From an uncultured Ruminococcus sp. (GTDB lineage: Bacteria > Bacillota > Clostridia > Oscillospirales > Acutalibacteraceae), in contig CACYDO010000099.1 in assembly GCA_902773165.1 (NCBI GenBank), positions 1 to 5,605 on the forward strand: a DNA stretch of 5,605 bases, written 5' to 3'. Positions within the stretch are counted from its first letter, which is position 1, and each line of letters starts with the position of its first letter. Shown here piece by piece: positions 1-5,605 of this stretch. The notes under the pieces were generated by a model that saw only the letters and a program-made list of their open reading frames with translations, had not been told where the DNA came from and made no database searches. Both the position numbers and the translations under genes were made by a program.

Positions 1-1111
1 ATTTCCCGGTTTTATTGATGTTCATGTACATCTAAGAGAACCGGGATTTTCATATAAAGAAACAATAAAAACAGGCTCGCTTGCAGCCGCTCACGGCGGT
101 TATACAGATGTGTGCGCCATGCCGAATCTTAATCCCGTTCCCGACAGCAAGGAGCATTTGCAGGAGGAGCTTGATATCATCACGCGCGACGCCGCTGTAA
201 ATGTTCACGCCTACGGAGCTATCTCAGTCGGAGAACTGGGAAAAGAGCTTGCAGATTTAGACGGCATGAACGACGGCGTTATCGCGTTTTCCGACGACGG
301 TCACGGCGTTCAGAATGACGAGCTTATGCGCAGCGCTATGACTAAGGCGAAAAAGCTTGGCAAGATCATTGCAGCTCACTGTGAGGTCAATGAGCTTTTA
401 AAGGGCGGCTATATCCATGACGGCGAGTACGCTAAGGCTCACGGTCATAGGGGGATCTGCTCGCAGAGCGAATGGGAGCAGATAAAACGCGATATCGCGC
501 TTGCTAAGGAAACAGGGTGCAGCTACCATGTCTGCCACGTTTCTACAAAGGAAAGCGTCGAGCTTATTCGAAAAGCTAAGGCGGACGGCGTTGACATTAC
601 CTGCGAAACAGGACCTCATTACCTCGTTTTCAGCGATAAAGACCTTATCGAGGAAGGCCGCTTTAAAATGAATCCGCCGCTGCGCGCCGAGGAGGACAAA
701 TCTGCCCTGATCGAAGGCATTAAGGACGGCACGATAGATATGATCGCTACCGATCACGCGCCGCACAGCGCAGAGGAGAAATCCAAAGGACTTGAAAAAA
801 GCGCTATGGGAGTCGTAGGTCTTGAAACTGCGTTTCCTGTGCTTTATACATATCTTGTAAAACCCGGCGTTATTACGCTCGAAGAGCTGATCGCCCTTAT
901 GAGCGAGAAGCCCGGAAAACGCTTTGGCATCAATACCGCAATCGAACAGGGCAGACCTGCCGATCTTACGGTCTGGAATTTAAACGAAGAGTACACAGTA
1001 GATCCCGGGAGCTTCCTTACGATGGGGCGCGCAACTCCGTTTGAAGGAATGAAGGTGTGCGGTAAATGTGTAATGACAATGGTCAAGGGGGAAATAAAAT
1101 GGCAGCAGTAA
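1..1111 (+). CDS. pyrC: Dihydroorotase (class I), 5' end missing at window edge
   Basis: Cytoplasmic zinc amidohydrolase that interconverts N-carbamoyl-L-aspartate and L-dihydroorotate, the third step of UMP synthesis. The reading frame is open from base 2 and 369 residues are visible. The usual length is about 420-430, so some 50 N-terminal residues, including the start codon, lie outside the window. Numbering from the first visible residue, the metal-binding HVH motif followed by LREPG is at 8-15, and the substrate-side MPN is at 40-42. The DDG aspartate expected to bridge the metals is at 98-99, HCE at 126-128 and CHVS at 178-181. NPPLR is at 224-228, and TDHAPH, with the catalytic aspartate, is at 250-255. 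The set and its spacing match Bacillus-type PyrC (ligands at about 59, 61, 151, 178, 231 and 304). No carboxylated lysine is needed in this class. The stop codon lies 13 bases inside carA. A hydantoinase or allantoinase is an alternative on fold alone, but the motif set and the carAB neighbours make dihydroorotase near certain. Confidence 0.96.
   Translation, partial: FPGFIDVHVHLREPGFSYKETIKTGSLAAAHGGYTDVCAMPNLNPVPDSKEHLQEELDIITRDAAVNVHAYGAISVGELGKELADLDGMNDGVIAFSDDGHGVQNDELMRSAMTKAKKLGKIIAAHCEVNELLKGGYIHDGEYAKAHGHRGICSQSEWEQIKRDIALAKETGCSYHVCHVSTKESVELIRKAKADGVDITCETGPHYLVFSDKDLIEEGRFKMNPPLRAEEDKSALIEGIKDGTIDMIATDHAPHSAEEKSKGLEKSAMGVVGLETAFPVLYTYLVKPGVITLEELIALMSEKPGKRFGINTAIEQGRPADLTVWNLNEEYTVDPGSFLTMGRATPFEGMKVCGKCVMTMVKGEIKWQQ
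1085..1093 (+). promoter_or_regulatory. Ribosome binding site of carA, inside the end of pyrC
   Basis: AAGGGGGAA lies 7 bases (counting from the last G) before the ATG at 1099. It decides the carA start: an in-frame ATG at 1066 has only a weak AAGG at 1052-1055 and would add 11 residues not expected in CarA. Ribosomes finishing pyrC pass directly over this site, so the two genes are probably translationally coupled. Confidence 0.8.
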
Positions 1112-2187
1112 GAAACAGAAAGATCGTCCTTGAAGACGGCAGCGAGTTCTTAGGCACAGGCTTCGGTCATGAGTGCGAGAGAGTCTGCGAGCTTGTTTTC
1201 AATACGTCAATGGCGGGTTATCAGGAGATAGTTTCCGACCCATCGTATACGTATCAGATGGTCACAATGACATATCCGCTCATCGGCAACTATGGTATCG
1301 CCGACGACGATTTTGAAACGAAAATTCCGACAATAGGCGGTCTTATCGTAAGAGAGTACAATAATATCCCCTCCAATTTCCGCTTCACAAAAACACTCGG
1401 CGAAACACTGGAGGAGTACGGCATTCCCGGTATCTCCGGCATTGATACAAGAATGATCACGCGCCGTATCAGAGATTACGGTCATCAGAAGGTGCTTATC
1501 ACATCGGCAGATAAGCCGCACGACGAGTGCATGAAAATTCTTGCCGAAACAGAAGTTCCGAAGGACGCCGTTTCTAAGGTAAGCTGTAAGAAAAAATGGT
1601 ACTCGAGAACGGCTCACCCGAAGCTCGAGGTCGTTGCGGTTGACTGCGGCATTAAGCTCAATATCATCAGAAGCCTGAATAATCTCGGCTGCAACGTAAC
1701 TGTCGTTCCGTACAACGTTACAGCTGAGGAGATCGAAAAGCTTGCGCCGGACGGCGTGTTCTTCTCAAATGGCCCCGGAAATCCGGAGGACGTTCCCTGC
1801 GTTATCGAGCTTATCAAGAATCTGCGCGGCAAATTCCCGATTTTCGGCATTTGCCTCGGTCACCAGCTTATCAGCCTTGCCTACGGCGCAAAAACGTATA
1901 AGCTGAAATTCGGTCACCGCGGCGGAAACCACCCCGTTAAAAATCTTGAAAACGGAAAGATCGAGATCACCAGCCAGAACCACAGCTATGCAGTTGATTC
2001 CGACAGCGTGAAGAATACAGAGCTTACCGTTACTCACATAAATATCCTCGACAATACGGTCGAGGGCGTTTCCTGCGAAAAGGACAAGGTGTTCAGCGTT
2101 CAGTATCACCCCGAAAGCGCGCCCGGTCCGCAGGACAGCACTTATCTTTTCGAGAAATTTATCCGTCTTATGAAGGAGGGCAAATAA
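1099..2187 (+). CDS. carA: Carbamoyl-phosphate synthetase small (glutaminase) subunit
   Basis: Hydrolyses glutamine and channels the ammonia to CarB for carbamoyl phosphate synthesis; acts as a cytoplasmic CarA-CarB complex. The product is 362 residues, within the usual 355-385. The N-terminal CPSase small-chain domain covers about 4-165, with the family signatures FNTSMAGYQEI at 34-44 and DPSY at 47-50, and GIDTR at 114-118. The class I glutamine amidotransferase domain covers about 177-360. It has SNGPGNPED at 223-231, the nucleophile elbow GICLGH with Cys252 at 250-255, KFGHRGGNHPV at 270-280, and QYHPES with the His337 and Glu339 catalytic partners at 335-340. The triad is complete, so glutamine-dependent activity is expected. 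The ATG at 1099 is chosen for its Shine-Dalgarno and because the family normally begins a few residues before the LEDG motif (11-14). The gene overlaps pyrC by 13 bases and ends one base before carB. The same enzyme may also supply arginine synthesis; the window does not show whether a second copy exists. Confidence 0.97.
   Translation: MAAVRNRKIVLEDGSEFLGTGFGHECERVCELVFNTSMAGYQEIVSDPSYTYQMVTMTYPLIGNYGIADDDFETKIPTIGGLIVREYNNIPSNFRFTKTLGETLEEYGIPGISGIDTRMITRRIRDYGHQKVLITSADKPHDECMKILAETEVPKDAVSKVSCKKKWYSRTAHPKLEVVAVDCGIKLNIIRSLNNLGCNVTVVPYNVTAEEIEKLAPDGVFFSNGPGNPEDVPCVIELIKNLRGKFPIFGICLGHQLISLAYGAKTYKLKFGHRGGNHPVKNLENGKIEITSQNHSYAVDSDSVKNTELTVTHINILDNTVEGVSCEKDKVFSVQYHPESAPGPQDSTYLFEKFIRLMKEGK
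2173..2180 (+). promoter_or_regulatory. Ribosome binding site of carB, inside the end of carA
   Basis: AAGGAGGG is a near-perfect anti-16S match 8 bases before the carB ATG at 2189. It lies within the last codons of carA (encoding about Lys-Glu-Gly-Lys), so carB translation probably starts from ribosomes terminating on carA. That would favour equal amounts of the two subunits. Confidence 0.88.
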
Positions 2188-2188
2188 C

Positions 2189-5100
2189 ATGGCTAAAAGA
2201 AGCGATATCAAGAAGGTTCTCGTTATCGGCTCGGGTCCTATCGTTATCGGTCAGGCTGCCGAGTTCGACTACGCAGGTACTCAGGCATGCCTTGCACTCC
2301 GTGAAGAGGGCTATCAGGTCGTTCTGTGCAACTCCAATCCTGCTACGATTATGACCGACACGGTCATCGCAGACAAGGTGTATATGGAGCCGCTTACGCT
2401 TGAATATCTAGCAAAAATTCTGAGATACGAGCGCCCCGACGCTATCGTTCCCGGTATCGGCGGACAGACGGGTCTTAACCTTGCCGTAAAGCTTGCTAAG
2501 AAGGGCGTTTTGCACGAGTGCCAGGTTGAGCTTCTCGGAACAAGCGTTGAGAGTATCGAAAAGGCTGAGGACAGAGAAATGTTCAAGCAGCTCTGCGAGG
2601 AGCTTGGCGAGCCGATCCTTCCCTCTGTTACGACGCATTCCGTTGAAGAAGCGCTTGAAGCAGCTCACGATATAGGCTACCCTGTTGTTCTTCGTCCTGC
2701 GTTTACGCTCGGCGGAACAGGCGGCGGCTTCGTAAACAACGACGAGGAGCTTATCGACATTCAGACCAACGCGCTTCGTCTTTCTCCCGTTCACGAGGTT
2801 CTTGTCGAGAAGAGCGTAAAGGGCTATAAGGAGATCGAGTACGAGGTTATCCGCGATTCCAACGATACAGCTATTACCATCTGTAATATGGAGAACCTTG
2901 ATCCGGTCGGCATTCACACCGGCGACTCCATCGTCGTTGCGCCTTCGCAGACGCTTACAAATAAAGAGTATCATATGCTCAGAGACAGCGCGCTTAAAAT
3001 TATCCGCGCTTTGAAAATAGAGGGCGGCTGCAACGTTCAGTTTGCGCTTGACCCCGTTTCGTTCGACTACTATCTTATCGAGGTCAACCCGAGAGTTTCG
3101 CGTTCCTCTGCGCTTGCTTCAAAGGCGAGCGGCTACCCGATCGCAAGAGTTTCCGCAAAGATCGCAGTCGGCATGACGCTGGACGAGATCCAGATCGCAA
3201 ATACTCCGGCTTCCTTCGAGCCTACTCTCGACTACGTTGTAACGAAAATGCCGCGCTTCCCGTTTGATAAATTCTCAGACGCGTCCAACGTTCTCGGCAC
3301 GCAGATGAAGGCGACGGGCGAGGTCATGAGTATCGGCAGAACGTTTGAGGAGAGCCTGCTAAAAGCTGTTCGTTCCCTTGAGATCGACGTTTACCATCTT
3401 TACAAGCCTAAGTTCAACGATATGTCGAACGAAGACCTGCTTGCTTATATCAAAAAGGGTACGGACGACAGAATTTACGCCATCGCCGAGCTTATCTGGA
3501 ACGGTATCGACCTTCGCGAAATATTCAAGATCACTCAGATAGACATGTTCTTCCTTGAGAAGATCAAGAATATCGTCGAGTTCGAAAGAACGATCAAGGC
3601 TAATAAAAATGATACCGCGATTCTCTACGAAGCAAAGAGAATGGGCTTCTCGGACAAGTATATCGCAAAGCTCTGGGAAACAACAGAGGACAATGTTTAC
3701 GATCTCCGCTGCAAGGAGAAGATGTTCCCCGTGTACAAAATGATCGACACGTGCGCGTCCGAGTTTGATTCCTATATTCCTTATTTCTACTCGACATACG
3801 AGCAGGAAAACGAATCCATCGTATCCGACAGAAAAAAGATCGTCGTTCTCGGCTCGGGTCCTATCCGTATCGGTCAGGGCGTAGAGTTCGATTACTCCAC
3901 AGTTCACGCCGTTATGACGATCAAAAACAACGGCTACGAGGCTATTATCATCAACAACAACCCCGAAACGGTATCGACCGACTACACAACGAGCGACAAG
4001 CTCTATTTCGAGCCGCTTACCGTTGAGGACGTAATGAATATTATCGAGCTTGAGAAGCCTATGGGCGTTATTGCAAGCCTTGGCGGACAGACGGCTATCA
4101 ACCTTGCCGAGCCGCTGATGAAGCGCGGCGTCAAGATCATCGGAACTGACGTTGACGCGATCGAAAAAGCAGAAAACCGTGATTCCTTCGAAAAGATCAT
4201 GGAGGAGCTTAAAATTCCTCAGCCGAAGGGTCAGGCTGTGACGAATATCGAGGACGGCGTAAAGGCTGCTGCCGAGATCGGTTATCCTGTTCTCGTTCGC
4301 CCGAGCTACGTTCTGGGCGGCCGTGCAATGCAGATCGTTGCAAATGAGGAAATGCTTCGCCATTACCTTAAAACTGCGGTTGAGGTCGATGTTGACAAGC
4401 CCGTGCTTGTAGATAAGTACATTTCGGGCATGGAGTGCGAGGTTGACGCTGTATGCGACGGCAAGGACGTATTTATCCCCGGTATTATGGAGCACGTTGA
4501 AAGAACGGGTATCCATTCGGGCGACAGTATCAGCGTATATCCGTCATTCAATCTTACTCAGGAGGTCAAGGATATCATTATCGACTACACCGTTAAGCTC
4601 GGTCTTGGTATCGGTATCGTTGGACTTTACAATATTCAGTTCATCGTTGACAAGAACAACGACGTTTACGTCATCGAGGTGAATCCGCGTTCGTCGAGAA
4701 CTGTTCCGTTCCTTTCAAAGGCAACGAGCTATTCTTTAGCAGATATAGCAACTCTTGCAATTCTAGGCAAAAGCCTTAAAGAACAGGGCATAGACGTAGT
4801 TTACCCGAAGGAGAAGGAGCGCTGGTACGTAAAAGCGCCGGCATTCTCGTTCTCAAAGCTGCGCGGACTTGACGCATATCTTTCACCTGAAATGAAGTCT
4901 ACGGGAGAAGCGATCGGCTACGACAGAACACGTACAAGAGCGCTCTACAAGGCTTTGCAGTCGGCAGGCACGAAGATGGTCAACTACGGTACGGTATTTG
5001 CGACGATCGCCGATGTTGACAAGGAAGAAGCTCTTCCGCTTATCCGCCGCTTCTACAATCTTGGATTTAACATTGAAGCGACAGAGGGAACGGCACGTTT

Positions 5101-5365
5101 CCTCAGAGAACACGGTATCAAGACGAGGACGCGTCAGAAGCTTTCTACAGGCAACGAGGAGATCTTTGAAGCAATGCACTCGGGCTACATCAGCTATGTT
5201 ATCAACACGAAGGATCTTTATCACGAAGCAAACAACGACGGCTACATGATCCGCCGCTGGGCAGTTGAAAACAACATTGCTATCTTCACCGCACTCGACA
5301 CTGTACGCGCTCTCCTCGACGTTCTCGAAGAAACCACCCTCTGCATCTCCACCATAGACATGTAA
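2189..5365 (+). CDS. carB: Carbamoyl-phosphate synthetase large subunit
   Basis: Makes carbamoyl phosphate from bicarbonate, ammonia (from CarA) and two ATP. The product is 1058 residues, the family's normal length (E. coli 1073). Domain order: carboxyphosphate half at about 1-400, oligomerisation linker at 401-545, carbamoyl-phosphate half at 546-930, and MGS-like allosteric domain at about 936-1058. The first half has GSGPIVIGQ at 14-22, Arg129, Arg169, Glu215, Gln284 and IEVNPR with Glu298 and Asn300. The second half repeats this with GSGPIRIGQ at 555-563, VRPSYVLGGR at 703-712, Gln817 and IEVNPR at 829-834. Both ATP sites therefore look intact. In the allosteric domain Lys945, Thr965, Thr968, Lys984 and Asn1006 align with the E. 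coli nucleotide pocket. Ala883 and Phe886 stand where E. coli has the ornithine contacts Glu892 and Leu895. UMP inhibition without ornithine activation, as in Gram-positive PyrAB, is therefore inferred. The gene starts one base after carA and its stop abuts a GC-rich hairpin. Confidence 0.98.
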   Translation: MAKRSDIKKVLVIGSGPIVIGQAAEFDYAGTQACLALREEGYQVVLCNSNPATIMTDTVIADKVYMEPLTLEYLAKILRYERPDAIVPGIGGQTGLNLAVKLAKKGVLHECQVELLGTSVESIEKAEDREMFKQLCEELGEPILPSVTTHSVEEALEAAHDIGYPVVLRPAFTLGGTGGGFVNNDEELIDIQTNALRLSPVHEVLVEKSVKGYKEIEYEVIRDSNDTAITICNMENLDPVGIHTGDSIVVAPSQTLTNKEYHMLRDSALKIIRALKIEGGCNVQFALDPVSFDYYLIEVNPRVSRSSALASKASGYPIARVSAKIAVGMTLDEIQIANTPASFEPTLDYVVTKMPRFPFDKFSDASNVLGTQMKATGEVMSIGRTFEESLLKAVRSLEIDVYHLYKPKFNDMSNEDLLAYIKKGTDDRIYAIAELIWNGIDLREIFKITQIDMFFLEKIKNIVEFERTIKANKNDTAILYEAKRMGFSDKYIAKLWETTEDNVYDLRCKEKMFPVYKMIDTCASEFDSYIPYFYSTYEQENESIVSDRKKIVVLGSGPIRIGQGVEFDYSTVHAVMTIKNNGYEAIIINNNPETVSTDYTTSDKLYFEPLTVEDVMNIIELEKPMGVIASLGGQTAINLAEPLMKRGVKIIGTDVDAIEKAENRDSFEKIMEELKIPQPKGQAVTNIEDGVKAAAEIGYPVLVRPSYVLGGRAMQIVANEEMLRHYLKTAVEVDVDKPVLVDKYISGMECEVDAVCDGKDVFIPGIMEHVERTGIHSGDSISVYPSFNLTQEVKDIIIDYTVKLGLGIGIVGLYNIQFIVDKNNDVYVIEVNPRSSRTVPFLSKATSYSLADIATLAILGKSLKEQGIDVVYPKEKERWYVKAPAFSFSKLRGLDAYLSPEMKSTGEAIGYDRTRTRALYKALQSAGTKMVNYGTVFATIADVDKEEALPLIRRFYNLGFNIEATEGTARFLREHGIKTRTRQKLSTGNEEIFEAMHSGYISYVINTKDLYHEANNDGYMIRRWAVENNIAIFTALDTVRALLDVLEETTLCISTIDM
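2228..2255 (+). repeat. First copy of carB internal duplication, nucleotide-conserved core
   Basis: This 28-base segment encodes the dinucleotide-type GSGPIVIGQ loop of the first CarB half. It matches 3851-3878 in the second half at 26 of 28 bases, counted by eye. The two sit 1623 bases (541 codons) apart, in register with the ancient tandem duplication of the synthetase domain. This is an intragenic repeat, not a mobile sequence. Confidence 0.75.
3851..3878 (+). repeat. Second copy of carB internal duplication, nucleotide-conserved core
   Basis: Encodes the GSGPIRIGQ loop that opens the second CarB synthetase half. It differs from 2228-2255 only at the two adjacent bases that change Val to Arg. 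Confidence 0.75.
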
Positions 5366-5381
5366 CCGGGCAGGCGCCCGG
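5366..5381 (+). repeat. Perfect GC hairpin directly after the carB stop codon
   Basis: CCGGGC (5366-5371) and GCCCGG (5376-5381) form a 6-bp all-GC stem with the loop AGGC, starting at the base after the TAA. No T run follows, so it is not a canonical intrinsic terminator. It could protect the transcript from 3' exonucleases. It competes with a second stem, CCGGA (5378-5382) with TCCGG (5389-5393). Confidence 0.7.
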
Positions 5382-5382
5382 A

Positions 5383-5392
5383 GGCGGTTCCG
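5383..5392 (+). repeat. Left arm of a 10-base inverted repeat
   Basis: GGCGGTTCCG is the exact reverse complement of CGGAACCGCC at 5546-5555, 153 bases further on. The pair encloses most of the intergenic region, including one copy of the 14-base direct repeat. Confidence 0.7.
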
Positions 5393-5400
5393 GGGGAGTT

Positions 5401-5413
5401 TGCTGCGGCAGCA
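5401..5413 (+). repeat. Small hairpin next to the first direct repeat
   Basis: TGCTG (5401-5405) and CAGCA (5409-5413) form a perfect 5-bp stem with a CGG loop, immediately before the first GCTTGGCCACCGCG copy. It is short and could be chance, but the second copy also sits on a hairpin. Confidence 0.45.
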
Positions 5414-5427
5414 GCTTGGCCACCGCG
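5414..5427 (+). repeat. 14-base direct repeat, copy 1
   Basis: GCTTGGCCACCGCG recurs identically at 5563-5576, 149 bases downstream in the same orientation. An exact 14-base match within 240 noncoding bases is not expected by chance. Confidence 0.8.
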
Positions 5428-5516
5428 CCGTGGGTTAGAACTGCGTGTCGCCGCTGATGATTTCGCCGGGTATGCGCTGAGAGAATGTTTGTGCCATAAA
5501 AAGTATCATGCGCGGC

Positions 5517-5533
5517 AATAAGCTATAGTTATT
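5517..5533. repeat. AT-rich near-palindrome
   Basis: AATAA (5517-5521) and TTATT (5529-5533) flank the self-complementary hexamer CTATAG (5523-5528), with one unpaired G at 5522. It is in the AT-rich centre of the intergenic region. It could be a protein-binding site or a weak stem; no function can be assigned. Confidence 0.4.
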
Positions 5534-5545
5534 AAAAAGCTGTAG

Positions 5546-5555
5546 CGGAACCGCC
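5546..5555 (+). repeat. Right arm of a 10-base inverted repeat
   Basis: CGGAACCGCC is the exact reverse complement of 5383-5392. It runs directly into the distal hairpin, and its last bases can join that hairpin's lower stem. Confidence 0.7.
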
Positions 5556-5580
5556 CGTGGCCGCTTGGCCACCGCGTTTT
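5552..5580 (+). terminator. Possible intrinsic terminator of the pyr operon
   Basis: GTGGCC (5557-5562) pairs perfectly with GGCCAC (5567-5572) around the loop GCTT. A lower stem, CGC (5552-5554) with GCG (5574-5576), extends it past a small internal loop of two bases on one side and one on the other. TTTT follows at 5577-5580. The T run is short and then broken by GG, so termination may be weak. The stem is built partly from the direct repeat, so it may simply be a palindromic repeat. It lies 186 bases after carB. Confidence 0.4.
5563..5576 (+). repeat. 14-base direct repeat, copy 2
   Basis: Identical to 5414-5427. Here its first ten bases form the loop and descending arm of the GTGGCC/GGCCAC hairpin. 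At copy 1 the upstream bases do not provide that partner arm, so the two copies sit in different structural settings. Confidence 0.8.
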
Positions 5581-5605
5581 GGAGTTGTGAGCGTCATTGC
5601 TTGGG

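Larger units (their letters stand above)
5366..5605. other. Noncoding, repeat-bearing region downstream of carB
   Basis: These 240 bases hold no convincing gene. No start codon has a good Shine-Dalgarno on either strand, and the longest open stretch is a 45-codon minus-strand frame. The flanks are GC-rich and full of short inverted and direct repeats, while the middle (about 5495-5540) is AT-rich. The layout resembles a dispersed palindromic repeat or a small nonautonomous element sitting after the operon. The usual downstream pyrimidine genes (pyrK, pyrD, pyrF, pyrE) do not begin here. Confidence 0.7.

Noticed and set aside
110..112. GTG as the pyrC start
   Set aside because: The frame is open to base 2 and the upstream codons encode the essential HVHLREPG metal-binding motif, so the gene simply runs off the left edge.
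2408..2974. Minus-strand open frame of 188 codons opposite the first CarB half
   Set aside because: Same reason: fully antisense to conserved coding sequence, with no recognisable motif.
3359..4516. Minus-strand open frame of 385 codons inside carB
   Set aside because: It lies wholly opposite conserved carB coding sequence, and its translation shows no recognisable domain. Long antisense frames are a common by-product of biased codon use.
5366..5381. Hairpin after carB as an intrinsic terminator
   Set aside because: The stem is strong but is followed by AGGCGG with no T tract, so it does not meet the definition; kept only as a hairpin.
5599..5605. Third copy of the direct repeat beginning at the window end
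   Set aside because: GCTTGG matches the first six bases, but the next base is G, not C, and the window then ends; six bases is not evidence.
5366..5605. CRISPR array
   Set aside because: Only two 14-base copies 149 bases apart, with no regular repeat-spacer pattern and no cas genes.

Overview
The window is a stretch of de novo pyrimidine biosynthesis operon with all three genes on the + strand. It holds the 3' part of a dihydroorotase gene (pyrC, cut by the left edge), a complete carA and a complete carB (small and large subunits of carbamoyl-phosphate synthetase). A 240-base noncoding, repeat-bearing tail follows. The genes are tightly packed. pyrC and carA overlap by 13 bases, carA and carB are separated by one base, and both car genes have strong Shine-Dalgarno sequences inside the preceding gene. 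This indicates one transcript and probable translational coupling.

The strong AAGGAGGG-type ribosome binding sites, the pyrC-carA-carB order, moderate GC content and Gram-positive-like CarB motifs suggest a Clostridia-class Firmicute, perhaps of the Ruminococcus/Oscillospiraceae type. That placement is inference from style and motifs, not a database match.

Layout: 1-1111 pyrC (partial); 1099-2187 carA; 2189-5365 carB; 5366-5605 no convincing gene. CarA hydrolyses glutamine and passes ammonia to CarB, which makes carbamoyl phosphate with two ATP. Aspartate transcarbamoylase, not in the window, converts this to carbamoyl aspartate, and PyrC closes the ring to dihydroorotate. All key catalytic residues I looked for are present, so the three enzymes look functional.

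The tail carries a GC-rich hairpin directly after the carB stop and a second hairpin that competes with it. It also holds a 14-base direct repeat, a 10-base inverted repeat pair about 150 bases apart, an AT-rich near-palindrome, and a distal hairpin followed by TTTT that could be the operon terminator. This tail is the only part that ordinary annotation does not explain, and it looks like a dispersed intergenic repeat or small nonautonomous element. I see no evidence of a new multi-gene system here; the coding part is ordinary housekeeping.
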